A DNA stretch of 38,248 nucleotides from an uncultured bacterium (GTDB taxonomy: Bacteria; Zixibacteria; MSB-5A5; CAIYYT01): contig CAIVAP010000278.1 in assembly GCA_903903945.1 (NCBI GenBank), forward strand, positions 1-38,248, given 5' to 3'. Position 1 is the first letter of the stretch, and each line of letters opens with the position of its first letter. The notes under the pieces are model-generated. The model did no database searches, was not told where the DNA came from, and worked only from the letters and a program-made list of their open reading frames with translations. The position numbers and the translations under genes are program-made. Positions 24,401 through 31,657 of this stretch are shown here, one piece after another.

Positions 24401-25860
24401 CTGCGACACTGACGCTGCTGGAACTTCCGAACATCCTCAGTATGCTCGATTGGTTACAAGACTGGTGGTTACCCGAGCGGATAGTAGACTTGGCGGGCAG
24501 CGTGGAAACACTGTTCGCAAAACTGGGTCGGCCACAGGCACTGAACGCAGCCACGCGAGTACGTGAGTGTGCTGCACGGAGACTCGAACTTGGCGACTGG
24601 AGTCACGCCCGATATTTGACAGGATCGGCAGACATCGACCGGCTACTGGAGCGCGGCGAACCGACAGTTGCGTTGACTTCCGCTCGCAAGCTTCTCGATC
24701 GTTGCCTTGTTGCGAGAGAGTCAGCTTACCCTGAGGCGGCCTATGACATTGCCATGGCTCATTTCCGCCTTGGTCGGGCATCGCTGGAAGTCGGTTCCGC
24801 AGAATCCGCATTGCCGACTCTTGCGGAAGCGGAGAAGCGATTCCGGCAACTTGCCGATGCCGGCGATTCCGACGCCGAGCAGATGGTCTCAACCACAATC
24901 GCCAAGATCGGTGATTGCCATGTCCGTTTGGGCCGATTAGACGAGGCGGCAGATGCGTACCAAGAGGCAATCAAGCTCTGTCAGGACAAGAAGCATTTGC
25001 GAGATGTTGCTGCTGGGAAGTTCCAGTTGGGTACCGTGCGGTTGTATCAGCGTCGTTGCCAAGATGCGCTCGACGCGTTTATGGAGGCACGCGACACTTT
25101 CGAGAAGTTGGGAGAACCTCTCTCAGTGGCCGCGGCTTTGCACCAGATGGGGCGGGTGTACGAAGAAAATAGCCAATTCGGGCTCGCCGAACAAGCGTAT
25201 CGCAAATCACTGGCCATCAGAGTGCGTGAAAACGACCTTGCGGGGCAGGCGGAGTCTTTGAATCAACTCGGCAACCTTTATGATACGATGGACCGCCTGG
25301 AAGAGGCGGTAAGCTTCTATCGCCAATGTGCTGAAGTCTTCGTGCGGCTCAGACATCTCGCTCGCGAAGGCACAGCACGGAATAACCTGGCAGACACCTT
25401 GATCAAGTTAGAGCGCTGCGACGAAGCCCGGCAAGAGCTCCTGCGGGGGATTGAATGCAAAAAGCCCTTCGGTCACGCCTCCGAACCTTGGAAAACTTGG
25501 TCGATTTTGGAGGACCTTGAGCGTGCCACCGCCCACGCGCCAGCCGCCGAGGCCGCTCGAGCCAAGGCGATCCAGTGTTATCTGGCTTATCGCCGCGATG
25601 GAGGCGTCAGCCAGAGTAATCGCGCGCGACTCTTCGAATTGGTTGCCCAATCCGTAAAGATGAAGACAGAGCGGGCGGTATCTCAGGAACTGAACGCCCT
25701 TCTTGAAACCAACGATCCGCCGCATTTCACAGCCGTGGTTTCCCGACTCCAATCGATTCTCGCGGGTGACCGCAACCCTGCTCTTGCCAATGATGTCGAG
25801 CTCCATTACACGGACGCTGCCGAACTGCAACTGCTGCTCGAAAGGCTGCGACCTCAGTGA
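21475..25860 (+). CDS. TIR-CHAT-STAND-TPR protein, probable immune-type switch
   Basis: 1,461 aa from ATG 21475 (GGGAGA RBS; the upstream TTG is less likely). TIR domain ~1-140: HIFISHASADDDF, IPVWVDSRNLRGG, and SPWVRKEIETAL with the conserved Glu of NADase TIRs. CHAT caspase-like domain ~220-580: VVHFDGHGVYD with H421 and VFLEACQTAQ with C474, so the protease dyad is intact. STAND core from ~606: FQGRSRELLALE, Walker A GSGGAGKTT (K635), Walker B IIVLDNCES (D713), LIFTTRE. C-terminal TPRs ~1080-1400 (LGRLDEAADAYQEAIKLCQ and others). TPRs usually sense, STAND oligomerises, and TIR/CHAT execute by NAD+ cleavage or proteolysis. Two effector domains in one chain is notable. Activity and trigger are inferred only. 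Confidence 0.88.
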   Translation: MPGNHIFISHASADDDFVKQLRLQLDSHGIPVWVDSRNLRGGQKLAPEIKKAITTARQVIVVLSLQTVNSPWVRKEIETALKIEKRRKGDGYCVIPLLLPGMTPASLQAWFPEDPFAIRVDLGPGGLGEAFPAILEAMGERAVTEHVSAAQPETKPLDELVLLLTDPKIELKEGTRRVSATAALVYEPADAAARRVESLRYRFTAPIGPIETDDLRWYLEQYYLWPVGVFQERADGIEKKLPQWGQELFKAALASDTVREPLAAWQGVGDGAERRFTVQVDSDLPDDSATEAQAAAREAATELLSLPWELLHDGRSWLFQGRHAARVRRRLPNRVSQEASATHLPIRVLLLSPRPEQDKEGNPVGYLDHRVSARPLVNAVETLGELVELTVLTPPTYAALDKALQEAAGKEPFDVVHFDGHGVYDRRLGLGGLCFEDAKDADKLEKRTMDFIDATKLAGLFREHRVPLVFLEACQTAQSQFNPAASVAASLLQEGVTSVVAMSHSVLVETARRFVEAFYRELAGGARVGGAMLVGQRVLYDDTWRGKIMGADDLRLQDWFVPVLYQEKQDPQLIKKLQSKEVQQLEAKRRKLSLGDLPEEPPYRFQGRSRELLALERLLHKQPWAVVRGSGGAGKTTLAAELARWLTRTSRFERAAFVSLEHHRDARAVLDTIGHQLLPEGDSYSVAQFPDLKKALQPVERALSDRATIIVLDNCESVLPLRMATPEDDGGDETLNEILKLCKSFLEADPRTCLIFTTRESLPAPFDQHARERELGALDRQDAIELVSQVMADEGIVPEPTDPGSTPKEITDLVEAVNCHARALVLLAREVARHGVRGTTTDLRVLMAELERKHPGDRENSLYASVELSLRRLRPKSRERIRVLAVSHSGVHLAVLQMLTGLEPKNVQELAIDLVAVGLGENMSYGHLRLDPGLSPYLLGEMTPEEADTIRTAWAEAMVGLTRFLYEQRFKDARLAATLTLLELPNILSMLDWLQDWWLPERIVDLAGSVETLFAKLGRPQALNAATRVRECAARRLELGDWSHARYLTGSADIDRLLERGEPTVALTSARKLLDRCLVARESAYPEAAYDIAMAHFRLGRASLEVGSAESALPTLAEAEKRFRQLADAGDSDAEQMVSTTIAKIGDCHVRLGRLDEAADAYQEAIKLCQDKKHLRDVAAGKFQLGTVRLYQRRCQDALDAFMEARDTFEKLGEPLSVAAALHQMGRVYEENSQFGLAEQAYRKSLAIRVRENDLAGQAESLNQLGNLYDTMDRLEEAVSFYRQCAEVFVRLRHLAREGTARNNLADTLIKLERCDEARQELLRGIECKKPFGHASEPWKTWSILEDLERATAHAPAAEAARAKAIQCYLAYRRDGGVSQSNRARLFELVAQSVKMKTERAVSQELNALLETNDPPHFTAVVSRLQSILAGDRNPALANDVELHYTDAAELQLLLERLRPQ

Positions 25861-25897
25861 TCAGTTGCTTTGGCTCGAGGTCAGTCAATCACCGTAA

Positions 25898-25931
25898 ACA
25901 AAAAAACCGGCAGACACACTATCTGCCGGTT
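25898..25931. terminator. Terminator between the TIR-CHAT gene and cvpA, T run on the minus strand
   Basis: Stem AACCGGCAGA/TCTGCCGGTT (25905-25914 with 25922-25931). Seven or more As precede it on the plus strand, giving a strong U run for cvpA on the minus strand. The plus-strand T run (TTTCAATGTTT) is weaker, so it may work in both directions. Confidence 0.85.
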
Positions 25932-25959
25932 TCAATGTTTCACCTTCGATTGCCCCAAA

Positions 25960-26619
25960 TCAAAACTCCTCGGCGTCTCCGTAGAAGAAATTGACTTTGC
26001 CCAGCGCAGCGCGCAAAGCTAATTCGTCCTTGATGCGTGCTTCGGGCGACTTCTTACTCTTGTGCGTCGGCTTGTCAGTCGAATTGCTGGTAGCCGGCGT
26101 CTGCAACGCATTTTCGACCTTGGTCACGAAATCGGGCCAGGTGCGATGCGCTTTGCTGGAGCCGTCATACAAGAATTGCACCGTCTTGGCTGCCGTCTTA
26201 GCCAGCACCGACTGATCCATTTGCACATAGACAACGCGCGGCAGCGGCAGCAGGATCGCCACAAAAAGCACGGCGCCGACAATGATCCAGCCGCGCAGAG
26301 CGCCGATCAACGCACCGCCGTATTTGTCACTTTGCCCCAGATTCTGCGGCGAGACGACCTTTTCGAAAATGCGGCCTGTAAGTTTGAAGACGCCGTAGAT
26401 AACTCCGAGAACGATGATATAAGCGATAATTGCCACCGCCAAAGGAGATGCATCGATGGCATCGGCAACGGCGACGGCGATGAAATCGAGTTTGCCCGTG
26501 GTGATCACCAGCGCGGCACACAGTCCGAGGAATGCCGCCAACTCACGCAGGAATCCTTTTTTTGAGCCGACGGCCAGAAACGTCACAACGAACAGAAGAG
26601 CTATGGCATTAAAAATCAT
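25960..26619 (-). CDS. cvpA: CvpA family membrane protein
   Basis: 219 aa from the ATG at 26617-26619, which has GGAGGG just upstream. The longer open frame to 26847 adds 76 Cys/Arg-rich residues unlike the family. Four hydrophobic segments are seen: FNAIALLFVVTFLAVG, LAAFLGLCAALVITTG, LAVAIIAYIIVLGVIYGVF and GWIIVGAVLFVAILLPL. The family's GGALIGALRGW motif lies before the fourth. The C-terminal tail is Lys/Ser-rich and soluble. CvpA is an inner-membrane protein needed for colicin V production in E. coli and linked to envelope homeostasis; its molecular role is unclear. Confidence 0.88.
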   Translation of the reverse strand: MIFNAIALLFVVTFLAVGSKKGFLRELAAFLGLCAALVITTGKLDFIAVAVADAIDASPLAVAIIAYIIVLGVIYGVFKLTGRIFEKVVSPQNLGQSDKYGGALIGALRGWIIVGAVLFVAILLPLPRVVYVQMDQSVLAKTAAKTVQFLYDGSSKAHRTWPDFVTKVENALQTPATSNSTDKPTHKSKKSPEARIKDELALRAALGKVNFFYGDAEEF

Positions 26620-26813
26620 TCTACCCTCCGTGGGACAGAAGCCGTTTCCCGCACTACGGGATTCTTTTGCGCCTGCTTCATCTCGGCCTGCCGAGCAAGA
26701 GAGTTCATCTTCCTTCTTTCGGTCGCCGTCCCGGCGAGCATGGCGAGCACGGCAACATCCTGAAGTAAACACCGGTAGCCGACACGGCAAGCATTCCCAA
26801 CCGCGACAGCCAC
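26616..26813 (-). CDS. Possible small ORF coupled to cvpA
   Basis: 65 codons from a GTG at 26811-26813. Its TGA overlaps the cvpA ATG (ATGA), the usual sign of coupled operon genes. A mildly hydrophobic stretch (CLLQDVAVLAMLAGTA) is followed by a polar, helix-prone segment (KMNSLARQAEMKQAQKN). No family is recognised, the start is weak and it lacks a good RBS. It could be non-coding leader. Confidence 0.3.
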   Translation of the reverse strand: MAVAVGNACRVGYRCLLQDVAVLAMLAGTATERRKMNSLARQAEMKQAQKNPVVRETASVPRRVE

Positions 26814-26910
26814 ACCTCTGCAACCAACAATAGATTGTTAAAAACATTCGGCAAGCGATATTTGTGCCTGGGTGGTTGCTTCGTTTTTTGCGCCCAAACC
26901 GGCTTTTAGC

Positions 26911-26938
26911 TTGACAATTGGCATATTATCGCTATCTT
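26911..26938 (+). promoter_or_regulatory. Promoter of the SBBP propeller gene
   Basis: -35 TTGACA (26911-26916), 16-base spacer, -10 TATCTT (26933-26938). It lies 54 bases upstream of the ATG, with GGGAGG as ribosome-binding site. Confidence 0.6.
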
Positions 26939-26992
26939 AATCACCGATTAGAAGTCTTATCATAGCCATTCCTCACACTATGGGAGGGCATC

Positions 26993-29356
26993 ATGCCTCG
27001 TTTGATAACGTTAGTTATAGGGTTAATCGCCGCAATTTTATGCGGTTCCGTGTTTGCAGCCGCCGACAGCCAAGTTGCAACACAATCACTTGACCGAATG
27101 CCACTGTCATTCACCAAGAACATGGGACAGTGGGATTCACAGGTGTTGTTCCGTGCCAACGCGGGCAGTGCAACGATGTGGTTTACGAAAGAAGGCGTCA
27201 CCTACCAATTTAACCGATGCATACCCTCACCCCCGTCCCCTCTCCCAGTGGGAGAGAGGTGGTTGAAGACCGGGGAGAGGGAAGCTCCATTTGACCGCTC
27301 TGACTATGCCCACGATTCCATCGAACAACTCGTCCTCACCGCCAAATTCATCGGCGCGAATGCCAATCCCGAAGTTGTCGGCGAAGGCCAGATGGAATAC
27401 AAATGCAACTACTTCATCGGCAATGAGCCGATGAAGTGGCGCACAGATGTCCCCAACTATGAAGCGATCATTCTCAAAGACCTCTATCCCGGAATCGACC
27501 TGAAATACTCTGGTGACGGTAGCGGTCAAGCGGCTTACGAGGTCATAGCAGTCCCCGGAGCCGATATGTCCCAGATCAAGGTTGCCTATGAAGGTGCAGA
27601 CCAGACTTCTCTTGACGCCGACGGCAGACTGATTCTGAAAACCAAATGGGGCGACATGATCGCAGCCATCGGGTCGGGTGTCAAAGGTACGGGCTTGGCC
27701 TCTCCCCGACTTGTCCTGAATTCAGAAAACACGCCGGGGTTTGTAGAAGGTGATCAGAATACCGCTGAAGGCAAGTCAGGGACACTTCAATTGTTCTATA
27801 GCACCTACCTTGGCGGCGGTGGCGACGATCAGGGAAACGGCATCGCCGTAGATGGCAGCGGCAATGCCTATGTGGTGGGCTATACGAGATCCTCCACGTT
27901 CCCGAATCAGAATCCCTATCAAACCTATCAAGGTGGCGGCTTCTTTGGCTATGATGCTTTCGTGACGAAGCTGAGCAGTTCGGGCAACAGTCTAGTGTAC
28001 AGCACTTACCTTGGTGGGGGAGACGACGATGTGGCGGTCGGCATTGCGGTCGATGGCACCGGCAATGCCTATGTGACGGGCCATACTGGTTCTTCCAACT
28101 TCCCGACTCAGAATCCCTATCAGTCGACGTATCAGGGGAGCTATGATGATGCTTTCGTAGCCAAACTTAGCGGTTCCGGTAATAGCTTGATCTACAGCAC
28201 ATACCTTGGCGGGGTAGGCCCGGATGAGGGATTCGGCATCGCGGTCGACGATGACGGGAATGCCTATGTGACGGGTGGAACTTGGTCTTCCAACTTCCCG
28301 ACTTTGAATCCATTTCAGGCGACGAATCAGGGGGGTGGTTGGGATGCTTTCGTGACCCAGCTTTCGAGTTCCGGAAACGGTTTGATTTACAGTACCTTCC
28401 TCGGAGGGGAGAGTGTTGAGATTGGAGAAGGCATCGCGGTCGATGGTAATGGCAATGCTTATGTGACGGGCTACACCTTCTCTTCCAACTTCCCCACTCA
28501 CAATCCCTATCAAGCATATCAAGGGACTTCTGACAACCCTGATGTCTTTGTGACCAAGCTCTCCAGTTCCGGCGCTAGCCTGGTCTACAGCACCTACCTC
28601 GGCGGGGGAGACAAGGACTGGGGATGGGACATCGCGGTCGATGGCAGCGGCAACGCCTGTGTAACTGGCGAGACTGAGTCCTCTGACTATCCAACTGAGA
28701 ATCCCTTTCAAACATATCAAGGCTCCAAAGATGCCTTTGTGACCAAACTCAGCAGTTCCGGTAACAGTCTGATCTACAGCACTTACCTCGGTGGAGCAGC
28801 CTGGGATTACGGAAGCGCTATCGCGGTCGATAGTGGCAGCAATGCTTATGTGACGGGCTATACTCAATCTTCCAACTTCCCGACCTTGAATCCCTATCAG
28901 ACGTATCAAGGTTACGGCGGGTATGTTTTTGTGACCAGACTCTCCAGTTACGGCGGAAGCCTGATCTATAGCACCTACCTCGGCGGGGGAATCAGCGAAG
29001 GCATCGCGGTCGATGGCAGCGGCCATGCCTACGTGACGGGAGAGACCGGGTCTTCCGACTTCCCGACTTTGAATCCCTATCAGACGTATCCTGGCGACTG
29101 GGAGAATTCGAATGCCTTTGTGACCAAGCTGAGTTGGACGCCTGACTACCTGTGCGGGGACGTCAATACCGATGAACAAATTGACTTGAGGGATGCGGTG
29201 TTCCTGATCAACTACATCTTCGTCAGTGGACCTGCGCCGCATTTGCTTTCAATAGCAGATGTCAATTGCAGCGGCACAATCAACATTGCCGACGTAGTCC
29301 TCTTGATTAATTACATTTTCAGAGCCGGCCCCGCCCCCTGCGCAGGCTGCAAGTAA
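26993..29356 (+). CDS. Secreted seven-unit SBBP beta-propeller protein with dockerin tail
   Basis: 787 aa. Signal peptide MPRLITLVIGLIAAILCGSV, then a DUF7948-type N-terminal domain (FTKNMGQWDSQVLFRANAG, CNYFIGNEPMKWRTDVP, LYPGIDLKYSGDG). Seven SBBP repeats follow, ~267-715, each with the form (L/V)(I/V)YSTYLGG, GIAVDGSGNAYVTG, FPTxNPYQ, DAFVTKLSSSG. Seven copies fit one closed propeller. The tail ~720-787 has two dockerin-like repeats (CGDVNTDEQIDLRDAVFL; ADVNCSGTINIADVVLLI). It is an extracellular protein, probably assembled through dockerin-cohesin or surface anchoring; the ligand is unknown. About 21 residues near 78-98 are encoded by an inserted palindromic repeat. Confidence 0.9.
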   Translation: MPRLITLVIGLIAAILCGSVFAAADSQVATQSLDRMPLSFTKNMGQWDSQVLFRANAGSATMWFTKEGVTYQFNRCIPSPPSPLPVGERWLKTGEREAPFDRSDYAHDSIEQLVLTAKFIGANANPEVVGEGQMEYKCNYFIGNEPMKWRTDVPNYEAIILKDLYPGIDLKYSGDGSGQAAYEVIAVPGADMSQIKVAYEGADQTSLDADGRLILKTKWGDMIAAIGSGVKGTGLASPRLVLNSENTPGFVEGDQNTAEGKSGTLQLFYSTYLGGGGDDQGNGIAVDGSGNAYVVGYTRSSTFPNQNPYQTYQGGGFFGYDAFVTKLSSSGNSLVYSTYLGGGDDDVAVGIAVDGTGNAYVTGHTGSSNFPTQNPYQSTYQGSYDDAFVAKLSGSGNSLIYSTYLGGVGPDEGFGIAVDDDGNAYVTGGTWSSNFPTLNPFQATNQGGGWDAFVTQLSSSGNGLIYSTFLGGESVEIGEGIAVDGNGNAYVTGYTFSSNFPTHNPYQAYQGTSDNPDVFVTKLSSSGASLVYSTYLGGGDKDWGWDIAVDGSGNACVTGETESSDYPTENPFQTYQGSKDAFVTKLSSSGNSLIYSTYLGGAAWDYGSAIAVDSGSNAYVTGYTQSSNFPTLNPYQTYQGYGGYVFVTRLSSYGGSLIYSTYLGGGISEGIAVDGSGHAYVTGETGSSDFPTLNPYQTYPGDWENSNAFVTKLSWTPDYLCGDVNTDEQIDLRDAVFLINYIFVSGPAPHLLSIADVNCSGTINIADVVLLINYIFRAGPAPCAGCK
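27226..27292. repeat. CCCTCTCCC...GGGAGAGG palindromic repeat inside the coding sequence
   Basis: The core CTCTCCCAGTGGGAGAG and flanks rich in CCCTCACCCC/GGGGAGAGGG belong to the same dispersed family as 31561-31617. Here it stays in frame and encodes PSPPSPLPVGERWLKTGERE within the N-terminal domain, between the YQF strand and the AKFIGANA strand. Confidence 0.8.
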
Positions 29357-29364
29357 AATAACAA

Positions 29365-29391
29365 AGCCGGATCCGAGGGCTCGGTCCGGCT
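29365..29391 (+). terminator. Hairpin after the SBBP gene
   Basis: AGCCGGA-(T)-CCGAG pairs with CTCGG-TCCGGCT, 12 bp with one bulge, nine bases after the stop. There is no T run, so termination strength is uncertain. Confidence 0.5.
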
Positions 29392-29518
29392 CTGCTTGAG
29401 CAACTTGTCGTTACTACTAACCCGGTAACTCAAGGTCTTGTAGGTAGGTATGGAAAAACTGTGGGCTTTGTTACGTTGAGTCTCCCAAAAAACTCAGGTT
29501 TCTTTTTATCCCCGCTCA

Positions 29519-29557
29519 TCTCCCGCCAGGGCGGTCTGCGTTCGCCCTAACGGGAGA
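29519..29557. repeat. CTCCCG...CGGGAG hairpin repeat in the gene-free stretch
   Basis: TCTCCCG-(CC)-AGGGCG pairs with CGCCCT-(AA)-CGGGAGA around a 9-base loop. A second, smaller palindrome (GGGAAGACG...CGTCTCCC) lies at 29655-29677. The 29392-29988 stretch shows no convincing coding sequence on either strand. Confidence 0.6.
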
Positions 29558-29988
29558 CTTTACAAGGAAGCAACACCACGATGTCACATCTTCTATGCTC
29601 TGACTGAACTCCCGATCTTCGCGTTTAGTCGGGCAACTCTCCTCAAGTTTCGGCGGGAAGACGCTGTAACGTCTCCCCACCAATCGGTAATGCAAAACGC
29701 TTCGTTAGAAATAGGCTGTCGTTTGACACTACTGTGATCCTTGACACGGTTTTGTTCAACCCATTTCTGCCATCACTCATAACAAATTGCGTGCCCGAAC
29801 CGTTCCTTTTTGCCTTGCGCTAACCGGTTGTCAGATAAGCTGTTGACAATCGACTTCACAGGAATGGTGTTCGCGAAGCAGATACTGCGCTGTGGATGTC
29901 AGTATCAAGACCTGAGAAAGACCATTAGTAGCTTGTTTGACATCAGCTTAGGGAATCGCAGAAAATGCGCCATAGGGCACAAAAAAAG

Positions 29989-30075
29989 CGAGTGTTGCGT
30001 ATTGGTTTTTGCGGGGAACACAAGTTGGAGATCTTGAATGCTTTTGGCTTGTGTCTAAACCAACTACAACACTCG
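29989..30075. other. Long three-step hairpin upstream of the portal gene
   Basis: Nested complementary blocks: CGAGTGTTG/CAACACTCG (29989-29997 with 30067-30075), TTGGTTT/AAACCAA (30002-30008 with 30057-30063) and ACACAAG/CTTGTGT (30018-30024 with 30048-30054). Small internal loops separate them and a 23-base terminal loop closes the structure. All 23 pairs are Watson-Crick. It ends ~118 bases before the portal ATG. It could be a structured leader or small RNA, or a palindromic mobile element. Confidence 0.55.
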
Positions 30076-30193
30076 GGTTTCTACCCCATATATAGTCAAC
30101 TCCTACCAAGCGCGCAAGTCCTATTTTGCACTTTTTGTAGTGCCGCACACCAAAATGCTTGCTGGCTGCAGTTGTCAGAAGGAGTATTGAATC

Positions 30194-31471
30194 ATGATCA
30201 AGAATCTCTGGCAACAGTTACAAACCCGCAATCGCCTCAACGCAGACCTCAAGAAAAGCGCCAAAGCCGCTATCACGTCTGGACTTAAGTCCAAACCTCG
30301 CCTGCGTGCCACCTGGCTCGATATCGAGTCGCATCAGGCAATCGATTCCTATGAAACCGATCGCGCCCGTCGTCAGCTCTACCGCTTTTTGCGCGACAAC
30401 GTTCCGGTGCTTAATGCGGTGATCTGGACCTGGGTTAGACTTTGCGCCGCCGACCACGATTTCGAAATCGTCGGATCAGTATCCCCGGGGGAAGAGAAAG
30501 CCGTTCATCAAGCGTTGGATAATCTCGACGCTCGCATTTTCCAGAACGGACTGATGAAACGTGGCGGCATACGCGAATTGCTGCTGCAGTTCTTTGACTC
30601 GCTGTTCACTGACGGCGCCGTCTGCGGCGAACTGCAACTAACCCCTTCGCGCAGCCGCATCGAACGTTTTCAACTTGCCGACATGCTGTCGATCTCGGTC
30701 GAGCGCAACGGCGACGGATATCGCCTCTACCAACTTGCCGATGAGCGCAAGACGCTGCTTAACGAACAGACGTTCTTTTACTATGGGCTTAGCAGCCAAC
30801 CAGCGTCGGTCACCGGTCGCTCCATACTGCAGTCGATACCGTTTGTCGCGCGGGTCGAGCAGACGTTAATCAGCGACATGCATCGCTCGATGCGCAGTTC
30901 CGGCTACCATCGCATTCATGTCCAACTGGCGCCGCCGGAACGACGCGCCGATGAAAGCGAAGAGGACTATTTCGCGCGCACGAACTCCTACTTTGATGAC
31001 ACGGTCGAGATGATGCGCGATTTCGGACCCGACAAAAATCCGGTCACCTGGAATGATGTCAAGATCGAATACATTGGACCATCGGCGAAAACCTCCGCGT
31101 CATCGGCGTGGTATCTCAATCACAAGGCGATGATCGAGGACATCTGCGCCGGTACGAATCTCGCCCCGTTTATGCTCGGTTACGCCTACGGCACAACTCA
31201 CAATTGGGCGGAATTCAAATACGAGTTGGTGCAACGCCAAGTCGCAACCGTGCAGCATGCCGCTACATCACTGTTGGACTGGCTCGCCAATGTCGAACTG
31301 GCGCTTCTGGGTATCAACGTCCAGGTGCGCACTCGTTTTGATAACCGTATCGGCATCTTCCTCTCCGATCATGCGCAGGCCGAGAAAGTGATGCTCGACA
31401 ACATCATTACCAAGTTGGACAACAAGCTGATCACTCGCGAGGAAGCATTACGCGATCTGGCGAGGATGTGA
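30194..31471 (+). CDS. Phage portal protein
   Basis: 425 aa. A portal-like body: IDSYETDRARRQLYRFLRD, VLNAVIWTWVRLCA, FDSLFTDGAVCGELQL, a FYYGL strand followed by TGRSILQSIPFVARVEQ, and AMIEDICAGTNLAPFMLGY. The C-terminal helical region ends TKLDNKLITREEALRDL, typical of portals. The portal forms the dodecameric ring at one capsid vertex through which the terminase pumps DNA. A good RBS (GAAGGAG) precedes the ATG. The large terminase follows, as in tailed-phage packaging modules. No frameshift, so it may be functional. Confidence 0.82.
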   Translation: MIKNLWQQLQTRNRLNADLKKSAKAAITSGLKSKPRLRATWLDIESHQAIDSYETDRARRQLYRFLRDNVPVLNAVIWTWVRLCAADHDFEIVGSVSPGEEKAVHQALDNLDARIFQNGLMKRGGIRELLLQFFDSLFTDGAVCGELQLTPSRSRIERFQLADMLSISVERNGDGYRLYQLADERKTLLNEQTFFYYGLSSQPASVTGRSILQSIPFVARVEQTLISDMHRSMRSSGYHRIHVQLAPPERRADESEEDYFARTNSYFDDTVEMMRDFGPDKNPVTWNDVKIEYIGPSAKTSASSAWYLNHKAMIEDICAGTNLAPFMLGYAYGTTHNWAEFKYELVQRQVATVQHAATSLLDWLANVELALLGINVQVRTRFDNRIGIFLSDHAQAEKVMLDNIITKLDNKLITREEALRDLARM

Positions 31472-31498
31472 CGCTCTCGTTAAGGAACAACTGTCGAG

Positions 31499-31618
31499 GT
31501 GTCGTCCCCGCGAAAGCGGGGATTCGAGACTTACGAAATTGCGGATTTTGCGCAAATTCATCACCCTCTCCCCAAGCCCCTCTCCCTTGAAGGGAGAGGG
31601 AAAGGGGTGAGGGTTGGT
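31499..31618. repeat. Two dispersed repeats between portal and terminase
   Basis: CCCCGCGAAAGCGGGG lies at ~31506-31521 in a GTCGTCCC...GGATTC context and is related to 12367-12392. Then CCCCTCTCCCTTGAAGGGAGAGGG lies in CACCCTCTCC...GGGGTGAGGG (31561-31617), related to 27226-27292. The terminase frame is open across both, which could mislead start calling. Confidence 0.75.
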
Positions 31619-31657
31619 TGTCCGACGCGATTGAATGACCTCGAAAGGAACCACTTC

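Noticed and set aside
26620..26847. 76-residue N-terminal extension of CvpA
   Set aside because: Cys/Arg-rich and unlike the family; the ATG at 26617-26619 has an adjacent GGAGGG and gives the standard first membrane helix.
27793..29140. Possible CRISPR array from regularly spaced repeats
   Set aside because: The repeats are ~190 bp, imperfect, in frame and encode SBBP units of a propeller.
27992..29242. 416-aa open frame on the minus strand
   Set aside because: It is antisense to the SBBP repeats; the periodic coding sequence keeps the opposite frame open. The plus-strand product has clear domains, signal peptide and RBS.
29810..30037. 75-codon plus-strand ORF in the gap before the portal gene
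   Set aside because: No RBS, no protein-like pattern, and it runs into the long hairpin at 29989.
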